Positions 39,561 to 43,624 of a stretch of DNA of 43,624 nucleotides are shown in pieces (the stretch's first letter is position 1; every line of letters starts with the position of its first letter). Below the pieces are notes generated by a model. It ran no database searches, was not told the DNA's origin, and saw only the letters and a list, made by a program, of their open reading frames with translations. Origin of the DNA: an uncultured Pelagibacteraceae bacterium (GTDB taxonomy: Bacteria; Pseudomonadota; Alphaproteobacteria; Pelagibacterales; Pelagibacteraceae); NCBI GenBank assembly GCA_902551215.1, contig CACDCI010000004.1:1-43624 (forward strand), given 5' to 3'. The position numbers and the translations under genes are program-made.

Positions 39561-40855
39561 TGCAAACAAATTTCAGTGAAGAGCAGCTTAAAATTGAAGA
39601 CAATAAATCTGCAGAAAAGATATTTAAGAAATGTGTTCATTGCGGCATGTGCAATGCAACATGCCCAACATTTAATTTGTTAGGAGATGAGTTAGATGGT
39701 CCAAGAGGCAGGATATATTTAATTCAAGATATGCTTGAAAATGAAAGGAAACCAACATCTAATGTTGTTAAACATATCGATCGTTGTTTATCTTGTTATA
39801 GCTGTATGACTACTTGTCCGGCCGGTGTAAACTACATGCATTTAATTGATCATGGTCGAAAATATATTGAAAAAAATTATGAAAGACCTTTTTTTGACAG
39901 AATAATTAGAAATTTTTTGTCTAAAATACTTCCTGATTCAAAATTATTTAAATTATCAATTTTACTAGCAAAATTAGGAAAACCTTTTAAATTTTTATTT
40001 CCTTCAAAAATAAAAAATATGTTGGATTTAATGCCAACATCATTTCCAAAAAAAGCTTTTAAAACAAAAGAGATTTATAAAACTAAAAATAAAAAAAGAA
40101 TTGCTCGAGTTGCTTTATTAACTGGATGTGTTCAAAAAGAAATATCTCCACAAATAAATGAATCAACAATTAGAATATTAAATAGACATGGTGTCGAAGT
40201 TGTAGTTCCAGAAAAAATAAGATGTTGTGGATCTTTAAATCATCATTTGGGAAAAAATGATGAAGCTCATCAAGACTTTATAAATAACATTAATATTTGG
40301 TATGATGAAAATTTAAAAGGTAACTTAGATGCTATTTTATCAAATACATCTGGCTGTGGAACAACAATGAAAGATTATGCATTTATATTTAGAGACGACA
40401 AAAAAATGAAGAAAAAAGCAAAAAAAATATCTGAATTAACAAAAGATGTATCTGAATATTTATCTGAAAATTTAAATCTGAAATTTAAAAAAAAAGAAAA
40501 AAAACTTAGGATTGCTTATCATTCAGCATGCTCTATGCAACATGGTCAAAAAGTACATTCACAACCTATCAACTTGCTTGAAAAAACTAAAAATGAAATT
40601 TTAGAAATTCCTGAAGGACATATATGTTGTGGGTCAGCTGGAACATATAATATTTTACAGTCAAAAATTGCTAAACAATTATTGAAAAACAAAGTAAGCA
40701 ATATAGAAAGTTTAAAACCTCAAATTATTTCTACAGGAAATATTGGGTGCATCACTCAAATTAGAAATGGTACAAATATTCCCATACTTCATACCATCGA
40801 ATTATTAGATTGGTATACAGGAGGACCAAAGCCAAAAATTTTAAATAAATTATGA
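39560..40855 (+). CDS. glcF: Glycolate oxidase iron-sulfur subunit GlcF
   Basis: CVHCGMCNATCPTFNLLGDELDGPRGRIYLI, CLSCYSCMTTCPAGVNYMHLIDHGR, two CCG segments (RCCGSLNHHLG, CCGSAGTYNIL). Confidence 0.96.
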   Translation: MQTNFSEEQLKIEDNKSAEKIFKKCVHCGMCNATCPTFNLLGDELDGPRGRIYLIQDMLENERKPTSNVVKHIDRCLSCYSCMTTCPAGVNYMHLIDHGRKYIEKNYERPFFDRIIRNFLSKILPDSKLFKLSILLAKLGKPFKFLFPSKIKNMLDLMPTSFPKKAFKTKEIYKTKNKKRIARVALLTGCVQKEISPQINESTIRILNRHGVEVVVPEKIRCCGSLNHHLGKNDEAHQDFINNINIWYDENLKGNLDAILSNTSGCGTTMKDYAFIFRDDKKMKKKAKKISELTKDVSEYLSENLNLKFKKKEKKLRIAYHSACSMQHGQKVHSQPINLLEKTKNEILEIPEGHICCGSAGTYNILQSKIAKQLLKNKVSNIESLKPQIISTGNIGCITQIRNGTNIPILHTIELLDWYTGGPKPKILNKL

Positions 40856-41031
40856 AAAAAGTTTTAATTAAAGACGATAAAGGTAAGGAAATAGAAGTTG
40901 ATTTACTTAAATTTATTAATCACATAAATAAATTTCATAAAACTGGAACAACTATTCACGATGAGAATGGTCACTATTTTACTGTGAACGATAATTTTAG
41001 AAAAAGATTAAAAGAAATGTTGGAGATTTAA
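40852..41031 (+). CDS. Small conserved-looking hypothetical protein (59 aa), absent from the ORF track
   Basis: ATGA overlap with glcF stop; MKKVLIKDDKGKEIEVDLLKFINHINKFHKTGTTIHDENGHYFTVNDNFRKRLKEMLEI*. Confidence 0.7.
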   Translation: MKKVLIKDDKGKEIEVDLLKFINHINKFHKTGTTIHDENGHYFTVNDNFRKRLKEMLEI

Positions 41032-41159
41032 TACAATTGAAAGTTGTAATACTTTAAAATTCTATTCTTTTAGTGATTTTTATTAGTTGAATTATCAAGA
41101 CTCTTAAAAGTTTCTATGTTTAAATATTGTCAAGTTAATTAACAAAGAGGGGAAGACAT

Positions 41160-42290
41160 ATGTCAAAGAAAACTAAAACGTTAAAAGGAAAAACTCCTTC
41201 TAGACGTAAGTTTATGAAAGCTGCTGCTGCAACTGGTGTTGCTGCTGTTGCTGCATCATCTTTAGCTGCTCCAGCTGTTGCTGCTGAAAGAGTAGAAGCT
41301 GCGATGGTAGCTACTTGGCCAAGAGATTTTCCTGGTTTAGGTACAGGCGCACAAAGATTTGCAAAAAGACTAGCTGATATGAGTGACGGACGTATACAAG
41401 TTACTTATTATGCATCTGGAGAAAGAGTAAAAGCATTTGACTCATTTGATGAAGTTGCATCAGGTAACTCACAAATGTATCATGCTGCAGACTACTACTG
41501 GGTTAAAAAACACCCAGCTTTTGGATACTTTACAGCATGTCCATTTGGTTTTACTTACTCAGAAATAAACGCTTGGATCCACCATGGTGGTGGTCAGGAG
41601 CTTTGGGATGAACTATGTGATGATTATGGAACTCAAAGTTTTATTGCTGGTAACACAGGAGTTCAAATGGGTGGTTGGTTTAATAAAAAAATTAGATCAG
41701 CTAATGACTTTAAAGGTTTAAAAATGCGTATGCCTGGATTAGGTGGACAAGTTCTTGGAAAACTTGGTGGTTCTCCAATTTCACTTCCTGGTGGACAAAT
41801 TTATGAAAACCTTGTTTCAGGAGCAATTGATGCAACTGAATGGGTAGGTCCTTGGAACGATGAAGCTATGAAGTTTCATGAAGCTGCTAAATACTATTAC
41901 TATCCTGGTATGCACGAGCCTGGTTCGATGTTAGCATGTGGTGTTAACAAATCATGGTTTACAAGCTTAACAAAATCAGATCAGCTGACAATTAAAACTG
42001 CATGTGCTTGGGCAGATGAAATTACGATGGCAGAGTATAATGCTAAAAATGGTGCTGCATTAGCTCGTCTAGTAAATGATCATGGTGTTAAACTTGAGAA
42101 ATTTAATGATAAAGTTTATGACGCTTTTGCTAAAGGTGCTGCTGAAGTTTATGATGAAGTTCAGCAACATAGTGATCTTGCTGCAAGAACGCATAAAGCT
42201 TTTGTTAAAGCTCGAAAAGAAATTGGTGCTTGGACTAACTTGTCTGACTCACCATATATTCAGCAAAGAAATAGAGCTTTAGGAATTTAA
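41160..42290 (+). CDS. TRAP transporter substrate-binding protein DctP, TAT-exported
   Basis: SRRKFMKAAAATGVAAVAASSLAAPAVAAE twin-arginine signal; AMVATWPRDFPGLGTGAQRFAKRLADMSDGRIQVTYYASGERV; KGLKMRMPGLGGQVLGKLGG; GAIDATEWVGPWND. Strong RBS GAGGGGAAG upstream. Confidence 0.96.
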   Translation: MSKKTKTLKGKTPSRRKFMKAAAATGVAAVAASSLAAPAVAAERVEAAMVATWPRDFPGLGTGAQRFAKRLADMSDGRIQVTYYASGERVKAFDSFDEVASGNSQMYHAADYYWVKKHPAFGYFTACPFGFTYSEINAWIHHGGGQELWDELCDDYGTQSFIAGNTGVQMGGWFNKKIRSANDFKGLKMRMPGLGGQVLGKLGGSPISLPGGQIYENLVSGAIDATEWVGPWNDEAMKFHEAAKYYYYPGMHEPGSMLACGVNKSWFTSLTKSDQLTIKTACAWADEITMAEYNAKNGAALARLVNDHGVKLEKFNDKVYDAFAKGAAEVYDEVQQHSDLAARTHKAFVKARKEIGAWTNLSDSPYIQQRNRALGI

Positions 42291-42321
42291 TAATTCTTAA
42301 GGTTAGAATAAAATTTGATAT

Positions 42322-42351
42322 AAGGGCCCTTTATTAAGGGCCCTTTATTTT
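42322..42351 (+). terminator. Hairpin terminator/attenuator between dctP-like and dctQ-like genes
   Basis: AAGGGCCC-TTTATTAA-GGGCCCTT followed by TATTTT; formed by a perfect 14-bp tandem repeat. Confidence 0.78.
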
Positions 42352-42381
42352 ACCAGTTTTCTTAAATAGGGTTTTTATTTT

Positions 42382-43365
42382 ATGGTTACGAAAAACAACT
42401 TACCGATATTAATTAGAATATTTAGTTTTTCGATATTATCTATTACTTTTGTTTTTTTAATTAATAATGTTTTAACAATTTGGTTTGATTGGCCTGGTAT
42501 TAAACAATTATTTTCAAATTATGGTCTATTTGGATTTAAAAAGTTAGGTAAACCTTTAGAAGGGTCAGTATTAACTTTCGCTTTTATTCAATTATTTTTT
42601 TATTTTATTTCAGTATTGTTGGTAATTTTTTATGTATTTAGATCTATTAACCAAACTTTAGAATCTGATGCAGAAATTCTTACTAAATTTACAGCTTATA
42701 TTATTCGGTCTTCTTTTTGGGCAGTTTTGATCGTTGGAATTGCAGATGCAATAGTTTCATTTATGGTTGTTGAAAAATTAACTGGTCCAATCTTAGGTGA
42801 ATATTTGAGAGTAAAATTAGTTATTCCAAACTTTAGAATTACTTATGTTCATTTTCCTTTAATATTAATTTCATTTATCATTGGATATTTTACAAGATCT
42901 GTAGGTTTTATTTGGTTAGCAATTTTAGTTGTTGGTAGTGAATTTACAATTGTTTTATCCAGATTTATATTTGAGTATGAACAAGCTTTTCAAGGAGATT
43001 TAGTTCGTTTTTGGTATTCAGCTCTTTATCTTTTCGCTAGCGCATATGCTTTAATGCACGAAGGTCATGTAAGAGTTGATGTTTTATACACTGGGTTTAC
43101 TGAACGAAAAAAAGCTTGGACAAACTCTATAGGATCGTTGGTATTAGGAATTCCGCTTTGTCTGATTGTTATATTTTTGGGAATGAGTGGTAAAGCGAGT
43201 ATTATTAATGGTCCCGTTACTGCTTTTGAAATTACACAGCAAGGTTCTAATGGATTATATTTGCTTTATTTAATGGCAATATATTTAGCTGTTTTTGCCG
43301 TAAGTATGTTAACCCAATTTACTAGTTATTTTATGAGCAGCAGTCATAAACTTTTAAAAAATTAA
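42382..43365 (+). CDS. TRAP transporter small permease (DctQ-like)
   Basis: Multi-TM protein with DctQ-like C-terminal half FIFEYEQAFQGDLVRFWYSALYLFASAYALMHEGHVRVDVLYTGFTERKKAW, between DctP- and DctM-like genes. Confidence 0.88.
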   Translation: MVTKNNLPILIRIFSFSILSITFVFLINNVLTIWFDWPGIKQLFSNYGLFGFKKLGKPLEGSVLTFAFIQLFFYFISVLLVIFYVFRSINQTLESDAEILTKFTAYIIRSSFWAVLIVGIADAIVSFMVVEKLTGPILGEYLRVKLVIPNFRITYVHFPLILISFIIGYFTRSVGFIWLAILVVGSEFTIVLSRFIFEYEQAFQGDLVRFWYSALYLFASAYALMHEGHVRVDVLYTGFTERKKAWTNSIGSLVLGIPLCLIVIFLGMSGKASIINGPVTAFEITQQGSNGLYLLYLMAIYLAVFAVSMLTQFTSYFMSSSHKLLKN

Positions 43366-43368
43366 ATT

Positions 43369-43624
43369 ATGGAACATCTATTTTTATCTCTGCTTGTACT
43401 AATAATGATAGCAGCATTAGCTTCAGGTTTTCCAGTTGCTTTTGCATTACCGGGTTCTGCTATTATTGCAATAGGTCTCGCAGCTTTTTTTGGATATCTC
43501 TTTGAAGGAAATGCGAGTGCTTATTTTGCAACTGATGGTCCCATAGAATGGTTAACAGCAGGTATTACGAATTTCAGGAGTAATTATTGGGATGTAGAAA
43601 CTGATACTTTAATTGCAATACCTT
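43369..43624 (+). CDS. TRAP transporter large permease (DctM-like), N-terminal fragment cut by window edge
   Basis: MEHLFLSLLVLIMIAALASGFPVAFALPGSAIIAIGLAAFFGYLFEG... ; GFPVAFALPGSA matches the DctM N-terminus. Confidence 0.9.
   Translation, partial: MEHLFLSLLVLIMIAALASGFPVAFALPGSAIIAIGLAAFFGYLFEGNASAYFATDGPIEWLTAGITNFRSNYWDVETDTLIAIP

Noticed and set aside
39308-39640. Minus-strand 110-aa ORF over glcE/glcF junction
   Set aside because: Antisense to two well-supported genes; no family recognised.
42076-42282. 68-aa plus-strand ORF within the DctP gene
   Set aside because: Out-of-frame reading of a clear DctP C-terminus.
1-43624. Search for CRISPR arrays, IS elements, integrases, prophage genes and rRNA
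   Set aside because: No regularly spaced repeats, transposase/integrase motifs, phage structural genes or rRNA seen by eye.

Overview
AT-rich, gene-dense window that looks like a streamlined marine alphaproteobacterium of the SAR11/Pelagibacterales type (an inference from composition, gene content and protein style). No CRISPR array, transposase, integrase or prophage was seen. Most of the window is housekeeping: ubiH-like C-terminus, LON-domain protein, tRNA-Gly(GCC), a PCD/DCoH protein, purH, a heparinase II/III-like protein, rpe, an SSS symporter with DUF4212 partner, acsA, tsaD, hemC, hemD, MscS, YggT, folD, argG, IalB-like, aldo/keto reductase, Bax-inhibitor-1-like, DUF2794, YciB/IspZ, hspQ, ccmCDEFGH, a PagL-like deacylase, an LldD-like oxidase, a PLP aminotransferase, glcDEF, and a TRAP transporter at the right edge. 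The most unusual part is a small island at about 11.3-18.0 kb, between an EVE-domain gene and tsaD. It encodes a C-methyltransferase, an NDP-hexose 2,3-dehydratase, a DegT-type sugar aminotransferase, a sugar SDR/ketoreductase and two glycosyltransferase-like proteins. This matches the EvaC/EvaA/EvaB/EvaE logic of branched aminodeoxysugars such as vancosamine/eremosamine. Two genes in or beside the island, the EVE gene and the C-methyltransferase, are each broken by one extra base in a poly(A/T) tract. The supplied ORF track therefore missed or truncated them. A 59-aa ORF after glcF, a strong hairpin with a promoter-like sequence upstream of ccmC, and a palindromic tandem-repeat hairpin inside the TRAP operon are also noted.
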